This document shows, in pieces, positions 45,415 to 59,166 of a DNA stretch of 64,000 nucleotides (its first letter is position 1; every line of letters begins with the position of its first letter). Source of the DNA: Oxytricha trifallax (Eukaryota; Ciliophora; Spirotrichea; Sporadotrichida; Oxytrichidae); NCBI GenBank assembly GCA_000711775.1, contig ARYC01000254.1, forward strand, positions 87,857 through 151,856, in the 5' to 3' direction. The position numbers and the translations under genes are program-made. A model generated the notes under the pieces. The model made no database searches. It saw nothing but the letters and a program-made list of their open reading frames with translations, and had not been told where the DNA came from.

Positions 45415-48400
45415 TCACAGAGATCATTCTAATGCAATACTTCCACTAAAGTTATCAAAGTTCTAGTTATATTCTTAAAATGCTGATAAGTTTATTTAAT
45501 AAAATTGTTTATAATTATAATTTAAATAAATGCACTAAGATTGCTTGACGAGTACTCTGTTGAGAATATTCATTATATATTTTTAGAACGTTAAAGCTGA
45601 ACTGATCAACTAAAATGAAAATGAAAGCTAATTGAAATCTTCTCAATTCAATAAATTGATAGACAAAGTCAAAAGAATGCATTATTAAATGAAATCTATT
45701 AATTTACATAATTTATTAAGTTATTTAGATTTAATTAAAATTAAAATATTTATACATATACTAAATTTATTAATAATTTAAGGATCAAATTTTTAAAATG
45801 ATGTCACCGATAATTTAGAATTTTTTTATTTTCCTACGCAATAAGAAATTTTTCCAATAAAAATAGCAACTTCAGTCTAAGAGAAATTTTTTCTAATTAT
45901 TAATAATGTGTTTGAAACATTTCTTTGAAAACAAAGAGAATATATATTAAATTATGTTAATTTAAATTAAATTTAACCTCCATTAAGTTATTTAGTATTA
46001 TTTATTAATGCTCAGTAATGTAGTAAGCAAAGAAGAGTACCAACAAATTGTATTAAATTAAATTATTCTAATTGACTTACAGTAATACTTGGAAGATCCT
46101 TAAAACAACCAATTTGAAAGATCAAACTCCTTTAAACTACCACTTAATAATGTATTTTTTATTGCACAAATGGATGAAGAAGAAAAGAATAATTAAAACA
46201 ATCTAAATCAAGAAGAAATAAAATTATTAATTAAAGAGTCATAGACTTAGTTAATAGAAGAATTTAATTAAGCTGTGAGTGTTTTTTAGAATTCTTAAGA
46301 TCAATTCAAACAAGATATTCATGAGTCTATTTAACAATCAATTATTATGATATTAACAACTTTTTAAGATTTTAAAAAGCAATTAATTTATTTTATATTT
46401 GAATGTAGCTTGTAATAAAAAATAATCTAAATAAGAATAAAATATAAAAATAGGTAAGGGAATTAAATTGTAATTTTAGTATTTAGGCTTTACAAAAATT
46501 GTAACACAAATGAATTTAATAATTTATGATTTTTAATTATTTCTTAATTTAATAATAAATCTATTAAGGATAATTTTGAAAAAACTCAAAAAGAATTTGA
46601 GATAAATTAATATTTTTAATTATATAAAATATGAGATAGGCATCGAGTCTAACTTAATATATACTTGTTTTTAATAATTTATTTAGCATCATAATTAACT
46701 TATATGAAAGATTTTAATCCATTGACAGTCTTTTAGAAACTGGAAAAATAAAAATTAATAACTTGGATTAAAATGTCTTGGGATGATATTAAAAAAATAA
46801 GGTTTTCCTCTATATTACTATATAAATTAATATATAGGTATGCAAAAATCAATGTGATTAAATCAATGAGGATCTTTAGTACTTTAAACTTGAAGTTAAC
46901 ATAGAAGTAGATAAACAGGAAGCTTTTCAGCTGGAAAATTTATTTTTAAAATATGTATAAGTTTATAATTCATTGTTCTATATTATCATTTATTTTGGAT
47001 ACTAAAGCCAAGATAGATAATTAAAAATATGTTAATATATTAAAAATTTAAACCTTAAATTAGATTTTTAATTTATTAATTAAAAAGTTAAAATAATCAG
47101 TAACTTTTTTCATGTAAAATACTTAAAAATTATAATAAAATGACGCATTAATTATTCTAAATATAAATTTTAAACTTAAATATTTAATAAATATATAATT
47201 ATGTAAATTTGTGGATTTGTTATTAGGAGTTGCAGTTCTAAAAGATATTTAAGTATAAATAAATCATTTTATATTAAATTGAAATAAAAAAAGGGTGACT
47301 ACACTTTATTACGAATATTAGACTTTAAATCAAGGATAAATATAAAAAACTTAAAATTATGAATAGATCTAAAAATGATAGATTTAATTGCATTTTTACT
47401 ATTTAGTTTAATACAATATAATTACTTTGAACATTCAAGCAAAATCAATTTACTTTAAATATATGTATTATAATATCGATCATGAATTTTTCAAAATAAA
47501 AAGGTGTAGTAATTAATTAAAATAACTGATTAGATTTATATATTTATAAATTAATTAATAAGATGGGTTCTAGTAACACATACTGCAATCTTTACTTACC
47601 TAATTTGGTTTTCTTTATCTTTTATTAAATATCATGTAAGTTGAAGAAATCTTTTCTTACTTAGCTAAATCAATTTTATTTTATAACTTCTCAGCTAATC
47701 ACTAAATAAAATTCATACTCATCCACCTATTCAAAAGTTTGTGTTTTCAATGTGCGATAATATTAAGCAATCATATTATTCAGAGGATGTATCAACAATT
47801 CCTGTATACTATAATGATATTAAAATATACTTATTTATCGACTTCGTTCGATAAAAATCAATTTTGAGAATAGATAAATAATAGAAATAATGAAAATTAT
47901 TATGAATCACATACTAATATTATCTAAGATCAAGTACAAAAAAACTTAGAGTTTCATTTATTTTTAAATGCAAAGTATGATTAAAATTACAATTTATAAT
48001 TCATTACAGTTTTTTGTATTTCAAACATTTCAATTTTCCTAATGTTTTGTATTTTATTAATAACTAAACTTTAGTTTTTAAATTAGATATTTATTTATAG
48101 ATACTCTCTAACAAAGGATTAACTAAATATATGAAAACAAACATGGAAATTCTAATTTAATTTATCTAATTTACTTTTAAATAATAAAACTTCTTTTTAA
48201 TCATCAAATTTCTTATTTTTATTTTTTTAAATTCATAAATTAAAAGATTTTTTATTAATTCTTAACATAAAATTAAACAAACAAAAATTTAATGAAATAT
48301 AAATTTTTACTTTGTAGAAACATAAAATAAATAAATAAAATTACAATTCAACAATAAAAATAAAAAAACTTTGATATATCATAATTTTATAAGTCCATCA

Positions 48401-51400
48401 ATAATTTTCTGTATAAATTATGAAATTGATTAAAAAAAGTCATTTTATGAATTAATAAATTGAAAATAAATAATTTCTAAATAATAAACCAAATTTCTTT
48501 GAAAATAAAAAATATTATATTTTTATGAATTAATTCTTTTATTTATTTAAAATTATTAAATAAAATTCTCTTAACAATAATGAATCTGAATAAAAATTTA
48601 GCTATAGTATAATTAAATTATAAATTTAATTAGCATTTGTTTATATTAAATGTATAGATAGATATAAAAAAATTATAGGTTCATTGGATAATTCATATAT
48701 CTTATATTTCATATTTTTAAATGTCAAAAAAATTTATTTAGAAACATCTAATTAATTAAATATAAAAATAATATAATCTTTTTATTTTAATAAAAAATTA
48801 AGATAATTAAAGTAATTACTTTACAGAAATCGTTTTAATTTCAACAATTGTTAGCAACTATTGAGAAATTAATAAAAAAATATATTTATTTATTCATTAT
48901 AAATTTAAGACCTCCGTTGAGAAGAACTTTTATTTAAATTAAAATTATTAACTTTTAAGATAATTCTTTGAAATTTGAGAAGTTTTCTTAAGATATGAAC
49001 AAACAGGAATAAAATATGAAATAATTTGAGTAATAGTAGCAAAACTTATAAACCAGCTTTTAAGACCTATTGTTAACTTAAGATAAGTAAGAAAAATAGT
49101 TCTCAGAATTTCAATCTTAAATAAAGTATAATCATTTTATTTTTATATAGTTAATAAGAAATTATATTCATATAATTAGAATAATTTATTGTAATAAAAA
49201 TTATTGATATTAATATTTGATTAAGAAAATATATTTAGAAAAACTTATAATATACATAAAGTAAAGCTTAGATGAAAATTTAAAGAAAATTACAGAAAAA
49301 TTAGATACTGCGAATCTAAAGTTTGAATTATCTTTATTTTTACATTTTAGTAATTTTTTTAATTATAATTTATACATCTTTTTATGATAATCTTATTATT
49401 GCTATTAATTTATAAGAATCAGATCTAAAAACACGAAAAAAAGATTTATAAGCTTTTGATGATAGAGTTATATGTTTGGAGGAATCTATAAGAACTATAA
49501 AAAGTTCTTCATAAAAAGAAATGACATAATTTAAATCTGCTTTTGATTATAATTATATATTTTTAATAAAAAATAAATATTTATTCACTCTAAGCAAATG
49601 TCCACAACTTTTTAAAAATAAATTTAATTTCAACTTAAATATTTTGATGTTAAACTTATAGTAAGAAAAAGAATCTCTTATGTAAAGGACAAATTTTTAA
49701 ACTTTATATCCCCTAAAAATCATATGTATAATTACATGTGTTATTAATAAGTTAGTTATGAAACCTCGATGGATATATAACTATTTTAAAAAATGCTAAC
49801 ATTATTTTCAATTTTTTGACAATAATTAGTTTTCTTTTAATTAACCAGATATATATTTTCTAAGATTATAATTCTAAATTTTAATTTATCATTTGCTTAA
49901 TAATTATTTGATTGTTTTAATCTTTTCCATGACATATTTCCACAGAACCATGGATAAATCTAGAACTTCAAAGTAATTGTAAATGTACATAATATAAATT
50001 TGATTAAATATTAGTACGATTAAGATTCAGTACTATGAAGAAACTTTTTAATTAAAACTAGATAATTTATATTGAAATAAGTTAAGAAATTATTATTTGA
50101 AAAGATAAGGAAGTTATGAATTTCAGGATCTAATTAATTTTACTTATTAAAATTTTAATTTAATTATCATTAATAAATATCTATATCATTTTTATAAGAT
50201 TTAGAAAGTATTTGAAATACTATATTTCTGAGAAAGTACAATTTATTTTATTATTTAAAAATTAATTTTTCCTAGTTTAAAAGTTTTAAAACAGAAAGTT
50301 ACAAATGAAATATTTCTTGTATACTACTCATTTTTTGATTTTTTATAAAAAATAGCATAAATTTGAGCGTATTCAACCTATTTTCTTATAATTTAAAAAT
50401 ATAGTATAACTTATAAAAAATTTTATCATTAAAATAATATTTTTTATGAGAATTACTTATGCTTTAAAGAGAAAACTGCTATATTTAATTTTATTTAAAT
50501 TCTATACTTTTTTGTTATTTTTTATTTTCTGAGCTTAGGTAAATATTCAGCAAGACTTTAAGAAAAAAAAATTAGTAAGATATTTGTGAAACAAACTTGC
50601 ATTAGAAGTGTAATTTATTGTTTAATTTATTAAGTTATATTACTTATCATATATGTAAAGTGGCATATAATGTATTTATATTAAATGACTTTTTATTTAT
50701 AAAAATTAGCTCCATTAATATAATTAAAACTATAATAAAATAAAATTTAAATCTTTGAATTTAAATTTTTTTGATTAAAAATCACAATTCAAAATGAAAA
50801 ATATTATTGGGGATGATAGTTTATCCTGATAAAAAAGATTCAAAATTAGGCTTAAACCAATAGATGCCTGTTAATATTGGAAATAATAAACACTCATTGT
50901 TTGAGAGTGAACAACAATTCATTTAGCAATAAATTTATTCATAAAAACAATAAAATAATCCTCCAATTCTTCCAAGTTAAGGCATGAGTAGACAGTTATA
51001 AATTAAAACTATATATTATTATTTTGGCAATTATAACAAAATTTAAAGGTGGAATATTTAAGATTATATTGATTTAAATTTATATTTTCCATAAGTTTAT
51101 TTATTTAATTTACTATTAGACTTATTATTTTGAAAAACTTTACTGAAAATTAAAATAAAAAAAGAACTTTATTTCTTAATTTTACAATAAATATTAAAAG
51201 GTTTTTGTTTATATTATTGAAATTTAATAAATATAAATTATTTAACAGACTAAGTTAGTTTAAAATGAGGAGTTGAAAAGTTAAAATTTAAATCATTAAT
51301 AAATTCAAAGAGAAGCAAAATCATTATAAGATGATCTTAAAAAAGGGAATTCTACGAATATAAAAAAGCTATTCAGAGATCTTGTAGATTAAGAGCTTAA

Positions 51401-51460
51401 TAAAATCGAATCATGCATTTTGAAGGAACAAATATCTTTTTAAACTTTTATTAAATTTTA
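45415..51460 (+). CDS. Gene 2: B-box end and coiled-coil MDSs (approximate span)
   Basis: Pieces with paralogues in gene 1 or 3: HRDHSNAILPLKLSKFQ (45415-45520), RLLDEYSVENI (45537-45570), VKAELINQNENESQLKSSQF (45588-45690), a Gln/Asn-rich helix with EEIKLLIKESQTQLIEEFNQ (46150-46375), NEDLQYFKLEVNIEVDKQ (46860-46955), SLDENLKKITEKLDTANLKFEL (49265-49330), LQAFDDRVICLEESIRTIK (49448-49510) and KLFRDLVDQELNKIES (51366-51425). The AT-rich DNA between them is taken as IESs. Edges are approximate and other MDSs may be missed. Confidence 0.6.
50806..51000 (+). CDS. Gln/Asn-rich coding piece
   Basis: An open stretch starting MIVYPDKKDSKLGLNQQMP, then NNKHSLFESEQQFIQQQIYSQ and NNPPILPSQGMSRQ. It is less AT-rich than its surroundings and has no counterpart that I recognised in genes 1 or 3. 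It could be an MDS of gene 2 or of another gene interleaved here. Confidence 0.4.
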
Positions 51461-52199
51461 TATTCAATTAAGAACAATAATGAATTAAAGATTAGTAGCA
51501 GATTAATTTCATTGAATTCTATTTAAATGTCATTTTTTATAATCCAAAAAGAATATTTAATTAAATCTCGTCATTTAGGGTAAAAGTAAATAATTAATTC
51601 ATATTTATAGTGTTCTAAGATTTAAATAATATATAAATTATTAGTAGTCAAGTTTTTTATTATTTTTGATAAATTGTTTATTTGATATTTTTGTAATTTT
51701 TTTTCTGTCCATTATATATTATATTAATTTAATTAAGAAAGTTTCTCATAGTGATTTATATTTTATCATGGTACAATATTAAATTTAGCGGAGTAAGATT
51801 ATTTCAATAATTGATAATAACTATTTTTTTATAAAATAATTGATATATATATTTATTTTGATAATTTGTGTAATTAATGATTTTAATCGTTATAAAATAG
51901 ACATTGATTTATCCAGAAATCTTTAAATCACTCTTAATTTATAAAATAATATTGATCCAAAGGCTGCTGATATTTTTTTTTAAATTGTCAAAGTATTTAA
52001 GAGCACAGCTTTTAGATTAAGGAAATATATATTAAGGTACTCAATAAGTTTTAATTTCAAATATTTCTTCTAAATATATTATTAAATATTAACCTTTATT
52101 AATTCTATGAATTTCATTCTAAATATTAAAAGAGTAATTGTAAGAATAAATAAATTTATAATCAATATTTAAAAGCTATAACCAGATTATAATATTTTA

Positions 52200-52358
52200 T
52201 ATCTGACTACTCTGCAAAGAAATTTAATCTATTATATAGTGGATCTCGTGATGGATTTAGAGCATCTAAATTTCATCAAAATTGCGATGACAAAGGACCA
52301 ACTGTAACATTTATTCTCAGTGAATATGGATAAGTTTTTGGTGGGTACACATCAATTT
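52200..52358 (+). CDS. Gene 2: TLDc domain, first part (MDS)
   Basis: Encodes ISDYSAKKFNLLYSGSRDGF, then HQNCDDKGPTVTFILSEYG and QVFGGYTS. It ends with pointer CATCAATTT at 52350-52358. The motif set is the same as in gene 1 and gene 3; the left edge is approximate. Confidence 0.85.
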
Positions 52359-53065
52359 TATTATAAAAATATTTAAAAAATATAAATAATCAATTTTATC
52401 ATAAAAGCGAATATAATTCAAGATTAAATTTAATTAAAATAATATAATGTTTTTTAATTAAAAGTCTGATCAGGAAATCAACTTAAAGTATTTTTTAAAA
52501 AGATAGGGATACTTAAAAAAATATAATGCAAAGGTTTTTCATCCTGTCGTTAAAATAGAATAGTTAAGATGAATTATTTATAATTCTCAAAAAATATTAT
52601 TATAAGCTATCTAAGAAAGATTTTTACCATTTATAATTTTTAGAGTACTAGACTTATGTTTTATCATTATTATTATTGCTATAATAGAGTATTAAGAGAA
52701 ATAAAATAAAAAATGTAATTTTTAATCAATCATTAGTAATAAAAAAAAATAATATGATTGTTATGATAAAGTTTAAAATAATTTAAATTTAAATTTTCAA
52801 AACTTTTAAAGATATCATTCATTTTAGCTATGAAAACTAAAACAAAAATTTGATTTAAATATATTATAAATAATAATAATTGAAATCTAGTTATTTTACT
52901 TATAAGATACAATAAAATTAAACCATTAAAACTTTTGTGTAGAAAGCTATAAATTTCATAATTTTTGGCACAATATATTAAAAATATAAAATAAAACTTT
53001 TACAAATGATCTCAATTTCTTTTCTTAATTGCTTAAAAATAAGCTAAAATTATGATGAAATTAAT
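52359..53065 (+). other. IES of 707 bp in TLDc domain, pointer CATCAATTT
   Basis: Bounded by CATCAATTT at 52350-52358 and 53066-53074. The join reads GGYTSISWQSPDQW in frame. Same protein position as the IESs at 42443 and 61370, with a different pointer and length. Confidence 0.9.
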
Positions 53066-53237
53066 CATCAATTTCTTGGTAATCGCCTGATTAATGGGAA
53101 TCAAAAAGTGATAATAAAGCATTCGTTTTTAATATAACCAAAGGAACTATACATAAACAATTTATATATTAATAATATGCTATTTAATATCATAAGAATT
53201 ATATGTGTGGATTTGGTGGTGGTTATGACATTCGTAT
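53066..53237 (+). CDS. Gene 2: TLDc domain, middle part (MDS)
   Basis: Encodes SWQSPDQWESKSDNKAFVF, NITKGTIHKQFIYQQYA and MCGFGGGYDIR. The right end is set at a 2-bp AT pointer (53236-53237), which gives DIRIEDNCDQS with the next part. An alternative 3-bp ATT pointer would give DIWSLIEDNC, also in frame. Confidence 0.75.
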
Positions 53238-53651
53238 TTAATAACCCATAGGCTTAATAATCAATTATTTATAAATTTAACTAATTATATAACTGCCATT
53301 TGCTATAGAATTTAAAAATATAAAAAAATTACTCATAAAATTTTTACTAGAATACTTTTTTGTAAAAATTAATATTCTTATATAAAAGCTATAAATCAAA
53401 AAATATAGTAATTTATTATTTTTTTATAAATTATAATAAAATTAATATCTTATTCTAAATACTAAATTATTTATACAATAAATTATTCACCACATTATTT
53501 TAAAATTTAAGAATGGCATATCCAAAAATAATATTAATAAAGATTTTATTTGAAAATAAAATCTGTTAAAATATTATTTAAATTACATTGATAAATACTA
53601 CAATCTTTCAAATTTCTACATTATCTATTTTATCAAAAGATTTGGAGTTTG
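53238..53651 (+). other. IES of about 414 bp in TLDc domain
   Basis: AT-rich insert between DIRI and EDNCD; gene 1 has no IES here. Pointer is short (AT, or ATT with slightly different borders), so the edges are uncertain by up to about 20 bases. Confidence 0.65.
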
Positions 53652-53813
53652 ATAGAAGATAATTGCGATTAAAGCAACACTAACTTTTGTAATTTAGGAA
53701 TTACCTACAGTTTACCTTAGAGTTATGAGAGTGGTTCAAATTAAGCTTAACAGTACTTAGCTGGATAGAATTAATTCAATGTAGTAGATATAGAAGTTTA
53801 TTCTTTATAATGA
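53652..53813 (+). CDS. Gene 2: TLDc domain, last part and stop (MDS)
   Basis: Encodes EDNCDQSNTNFCNLGITYSL, then a Gln-rich loop and YLAGQNQFNVVDIEVYSL before TGA 53811-53813. It matches FLAG/YLAG and the final IEVY strand of gene 1. Confidence 0.85.
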
Positions 53814-54965
53814 TTCAGAAACAGTTAAATTGATTGATTTTATAATTAGAAAATTAGATTTGCCTTAAAAGATTAAAAGAATAATTAAAATTACAATATA
53901 TCATTCAAATAATGGCAATGATTCTCTTTTTATTAAAATAAACAACTTGGGAATTAAAATGAAATAAATGCAAAATTAAATAATGTAAATTATAGAAAAT
54001 AAATATAAATATTTAAAGATAATTTTATACAGAATTAAAAAATACTGCTTTTATAAAGTCATAGTATTTAGGGTTAATATTTTTTAATAAAATGTTTTTA
54101 ATTTAAAGAAATTTATACTGCAAAATTAAGGTCTAATTATATGGTCTATAATTTACACAAATAGAGAAGTCTATATTTTTAAAGTCCATAAATCAATACA
54201 AGATAGCTTAATTTACTTATTATTACTATTCTATGCAATTAATGATCAACTATTAATAATTAATTCTATGGATTTATCTTAATGTATAAAATAAATTACT
54301 TATTTTTCTATAATATAATTATATTTTAAAAAGTTAATCAATTAAAAATCTATTTAGGATCTTATATATTTATCATAGAAATATTTGAAAGTTAATGAAT
54401 TATAGAGGAACTGGTGTTATGATAAAACAGATGATTACTTCAATTTAAGGGATATAAAGATTGAAGAGTATATTATTTATTTATCAAACTTTTAAATTTT
54501 TATATTAAATTTTCGAATAAAGCTAGCCCAAAAAATAAAAAATTAATACTTTTAATTTAGATTGTTAATTTTAATAAAATAATAGTTTATAGGTTCTTAA
54601 AGATTCGTAAGATTAATTATAATTATTTAAAATAATTTAAATATCTCATCACTATGATTGAAATTTTTTAACAATCATTTCAAACTAAATTTCAATTTAC
54701 ATTTAGAATTATTAGTCAATAATTATATTAAATAGGTATATTGCTAAATTTTAATTAAATTAATATATAATTATTATTTAAAAAGCTATTTAAATATAAA
54801 TTGTAATACTTTTAAAATATGAAATTTTTAATTCAAAAAATAGATTTAAAGTTTTATATTTCATCAATAATGAGAAATTAAGTGCGGTATTACATTATAA
54901 GAGGATTCTCTCAAATTAAGGATTTATCACAAATATTATTATAATTTTACTACTCATTCGTAAAA
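53814..54965. other. AT-rich spacer between genes 2 and 3
   Basis: About 1.15 kb, very AT-rich; no feature recognised. Confidence 0.55.
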
Positions 54966-55181
54966 ATGAACAATCACTTAAAATGTGGTTCTTGCAAAAA
55001 CATGTTTAACACTGGAAAGAGAATGCCAATTCAACTCCCTTGCTTTGGTCAGGACTGCACTAATAGAAGTGCTTGTAAAGAATGTGTGCAAACTAAAATA
55101 TTGGCAAACTAAAATGAAGATGGCACCTACAAGTGCTGTTACAGCGAGCTTCATATCATTCATTATAGAAATGAACTAGAT
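54966..55181 (+). CDS. RING/B-box/TLDc gene 3: RING finger (MDS 1)
   Basis: ATG 54966-54968 opens MNNHLKCGSCKNMFNTGKR, then QLPCFGQDC, ACKECVQTK and KCCYSELH. This is a RING-like pattern (C-x2-C, C-x4-C, C-x2-C, CC). It ends at pointer GAT 55179-55181. Less AT-rich than its surroundings. The strongest RING of the three genes; the function (ubiquitin ligase or scaffold) is inferred from family only. Confidence 0.8.
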
Positions 55182-55216
55182 ATTTGTTTAAATTATTTAT
55201 TAATTTGATTGCATCT
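55182..55216 (+). other. 35-bp micro-IES, pointer GAT
   Basis: Between GAT 55179-55181 and GAT 55217-55219. The join reads RNELDFKIVSEF in frame. A GT...AG spliceosomal intron with slightly different borders cannot be excluded. Confidence 0.65.
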
Positions 55217-55484
55217 GATTTCAAGATTGTGTCTGAATTCTCCATTCATAAATAACTATTAGAGAGAAAGGAACTGACTATAAAATGCAGAATTCATGAA
55301 GACTTATACATTGAAGACTACTGTCACAAATGCAGAGAGTTAATTTGTTTTAGATGCTTTCCTGAACACAAGAAGCATATAAAAAGTCAAGGAGGTAACT
55401 CTAAATTTACTCCTGAGAGATTCACAAAGTATCTGATGTTTGTAAGACCTAAACTGGAGGACATAGCCTCTTAAATAAATCAAA
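55217..55484 (+). CDS. Gene 3: B-box (MDS 2)
   Basis: Encodes DFKIVSEFSIHKQLLERKEL, then a complete B-box: CRIHEDLYIEDYCHKCRELI, CFRCFPEHKKH (ligands C-x2-H, C-x2-C, C-x2-C, H-x2-H). A linker follows, KFTPERFTKYLMFVRPKLED, to pointer ATAAATCAAA (55475-55484). No IES inside the B-box, unlike genes 1 and 2. Confidence 0.85.
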
Positions 55485-56047
55485 TTATTTTAATTTTTAT
55501 TTTAATTCATAAATTGATTTAAATTATTTATAATATTATCATTAAAAATAAAAGTTTTATCCGAATTTCTCATAATTTAATATATAATTTATTCTTATTA
55601 CGATTAATTTAATTTGGATAAATAAATGTAATTAAATTATTGATTAATTAAAATCACAGACAGTTAAACTTATCAAATTTATCAAACTTATGAATGGCTA
55701 TGTTTTGATAAACCTAATTATAATATCCTTATTTTACTTATTATAAGGGGTAATAAGGGGTAATTATATACTTTAATTTTAGTTGATTCTTTAACTTGGA
55801 TTAATGAAAAACTAAAATAAATTTTTATAGATCAAGAGATTAGTATTATAAAAACTTTATATAATATTCTAGATGATTATAATTTTTTATATATAATTAA
55901 AATTATATATTTTTCACTTTTGAATAAGTTAGATGTTTTGTGTTAATCAATGAATTATATTTCAATTTTATAAACTAGAATTGTGTTCCATATTAATATA
56001 AAAAATAAAAAATGATTGCTAATAACTTTTAATTGAAATAAAATATT
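55485..56047 (+). other. IES of 563 bp, pointer ATAAATCAAA
   Basis: A 10-bp direct repeat (55475-55484 and 56048-56057) flanks an AT-rich segment. The join reads IASQINQTIELFNN in frame, the start of the coiled coil. Confidence 0.85.
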
Positions 56048-58822
56048 ATAAATCAAACTATAGAGTTATTCAATAACACACTTTCATGTGAGGAAGAATA
56101 TTATGCTCGTCAAGTTATGGAAGGAATAAAAAACAAAAATTTTCATAAAATATTCTAGCTTATTAATTTGAATTATTATTAGGCTTTTATGAATTAAATG
56201 AAATTTTTATGTTAATTTGGAATTATTTCCTTGAATTTCTAATATTTATTTGACCTTTTGTATGCTATAATAATTGGATTTTTATTTGAAAAGATAAATA
56301 AAAATATAATAATACAGTAATTTATTCTTTCTATATTTTGAATACATTATAATAAATCGAATTATTTTAAAATATTTTTCTAAGATTATAAGACTTATAA
56401 TAAGATACTCGAGGAAGACTCAAAAAGATTATCTAATAATTTTTATAATTAATTACATTATAAATTTATTACTTAAGGATATTATTTTCTATAATATTAT
56501 TATAATTTGAGCACTTATAGACTAATTTATGCGATTATTTATTTAAAATTAAAAATTAATCGTGGATTTCCATACATCATACAATAAGGAACTTAATTAG
56601 AATTAAATCATTATATTAATAAATTTTAAATTAAGGGGTTTAGAATTGTATTTTCCTTTGATCTATTTAACACCCAAACATTAATAGATATTAATTAATT
56701 TATGAAATATATAAAATACTATCTGTATAAAATTATCTTTTCTCAATATTAATAATTAATAGAAACTATTTACAAATTATTTAAGGATTGATTGAAACAT
56801 AGATTTCCTGACTAAGAAGATATGCTGCATCCACACAATTAACACTATGATAATTAAATTACCCCAGATCCCTAAAATATGCATAATATGACGAATTAGG
56901 AAGAAATCAAATAGGATTCAGCAGTTGATATTTAATTATATTTGTTAAGTTGATCAGCAAGTAAATTAGAATGACTACAATTCTCTCTACTCAAGACTTC
57001 AATTATTATTATAATTTATTAATAAAATCTCTGGAATTAAAGTAACTCTTCTGTAATGATAGCATTAACACATTTATTGAGAAAACTAATAAGGAAAGAT
57101 AAATAATTAAATATGCTTATAGAAATAAGTTCTAAAAAATAAATTAAAATTTAATATCTTTTATTATAGATTAGCCAAATGATAGATTATATACTTGAAT
57201 ATAAGAAAGCATAAAATCTAGCATTGAATAACATTCTTCTATAAATTAATTATTTAATTTGAAAATTTAATCGTGAAAGCAGTTATATAAAAATCAAAAA
57301 ATCAATTTGATAATATTAAGAAAAAGTTTCCTTTTTAATTTATTCAAGTAAATATATTTATTTGAATTTGATTAAATTTGTATTTGGAAAATATAAAAAA
57401 TGTGACATCTTTTGTTTAATATCATATTTACTAGTAGCTTACTTAATTACTTGTTAGGAAACTAAATGATAATAACTTATTTATAGCTTCTAAAAACATT
57501 TAATCACACAATCATATTTTGTAAATTATTAATACATTGTTCGTAAAAAAATTGAGAAATTTAAATATATTTTTAAATAAATTTTTCACTTAATATTAAA
57601 ACTAATTTCTATTAAATTTGTTTTATATTGAATTAACAAATATAATAAAACATATTTGACAAAAGGTTTTGTAAAATTATAAAATTAAAAATTTTATATA
57701 CAAAAACAATAATTTAAAAGCAAATAATTCAAATTAATGAATAACTATTTCATCAGAAATATTATAATTTAATCAAAGATAGAGGGAATAAGATGAATCC
57801 TTCTAATTTCAAAATAGACTAATATAAAAGATAGATAAATCCATCTCTGAGGTTTATATATATTTCATGTTATGTATTTATATTAAATAGATTGCCCACG
57901 ATTAACTTTAAAAACTTGATACTCAATTAAATGCTTTTAGCGAGAAGATTAAGCAATCTAAGGAAGAGTAAGATAAAGTCATAGAGACAAAAATAGAATC
58001 ATTTTAGAATTAATAAACTTTAGCTATTGAACAGTTTTATTTTATTTTCATTATGTTCCAAACTTAAACAGACAATGCATTTTAAAAAATAGTTTACTAA
58101 ACTATAAACATTATAGAAATTTTATTCAAAAATATAAATTAATTTATGAAGATTATTTAATTAAATAATTGTGTAATTATATAATGAATAAATATTTAAA
58201 TACTTATAAATTATTTACAATGATATAAAGAACCAACTTGATAAATTTGAAATAGAATTAACTTAATTTAAAGATAATATCAATTCTACAACTCAATCAA
58301 TCAAGCAAGATTAAGAATTTCTTAATATTAAATAATCGGAAATTGAATCATAGATAAAACAAATAAAAATAATTAAATAATTTTTATATGATTATATTAT
58401 AAAACAAGTTGACACTAATTAAAACGAAATTGAAATAAAGATTCAAAAGGAACTTGAAACTTTAAAAAGTCAGATTGATTTACTTAGAATAAAAAATATT
58501 CAACTATATGTTTAAATTATGAATTATATAAATATTATTTGTGATTTAGAGTCAAAAGAAAGAAAAGATATTAAACTTAATTGTGATAAATAATAAAATC
58601 ACTTTTAATAGCAAATGGAAATGATTTATTTAGAAACTGAAGTAAAAATGTTATTTTTTTATTAATTTTAAGATAACTGTGTTATTATAAAATATATTTT
58701 AACTAAGTACAGTAAGTATTCAAAAACAGTTATTCGATGATGAAATTTAAAAAGCTTGTTAACGAAGAAATCAACAAAACTTCAAAAAGTTTATTAAAGG
58801 GAGACATATCAAAATATACGAC
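56048..58822 (+). CDS. Gene 3: coiled-coil MDSs (approximate span)
   Basis: First piece 56048 to about 56150: INQTIELFNNTLSCEEEYY, then RQVMEGIKN. Further pieces: YNKILEEDSKRLSNNF (56388-56445), FPDQEDMLHPHNQ...NQEEIKQD (56797-56940), LELKQLFCNDSINTFIEKTN (57030-57100), LDTQLNAFSEKIKQSKEEQD (57915-58005), LDKFEIELTQFKDNINSTTQ (58225-58330), VDTNQNEIEIKIQKELETLK (58405-58475), SKERKDIKLNC (58555-58600) and KKLVNEEINKTSKSLLKGD (58750-58815). AT-rich DNA between them is read as IESs. The pieces correspond in order to those of genes 1 and 2. Confidence 0.6.
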
Positions 58823-59166
58823 TATAATATTTTATAGTGTCTAAATATTAATTATCTTTGTAAAATTCTAAAACGGAAAAGAGAAATAAATTTTTAACAT
58901 ATATGATTTGTATTAAGTTACTAATTAGACGTGACAGATTTTTAGTTAATAAAATTAATAATAGATCACATATAAATTTACTTTAATTCTCTTTATTTAT
59001 TCAATTCTAAATAATTTTTTTTAATCTATACTGATACTTCAGTTGCAATTGATAAAGTAATCTAAATTTAGAATTAAAAATATGAAACTTCAATACTCAA
59101 ATGGTGTTCATAATATATTATTATGAACTTATCATAGAATTTAGATTTCATTATTAAGTTTTCTTT

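Noticed and set aside
54978..55163. Minus-strand 61-codon frame over the gene 3 RING
   Set aside because: Antisense shadow of the plus-strand RING finger, whose Cys pattern is conserved.
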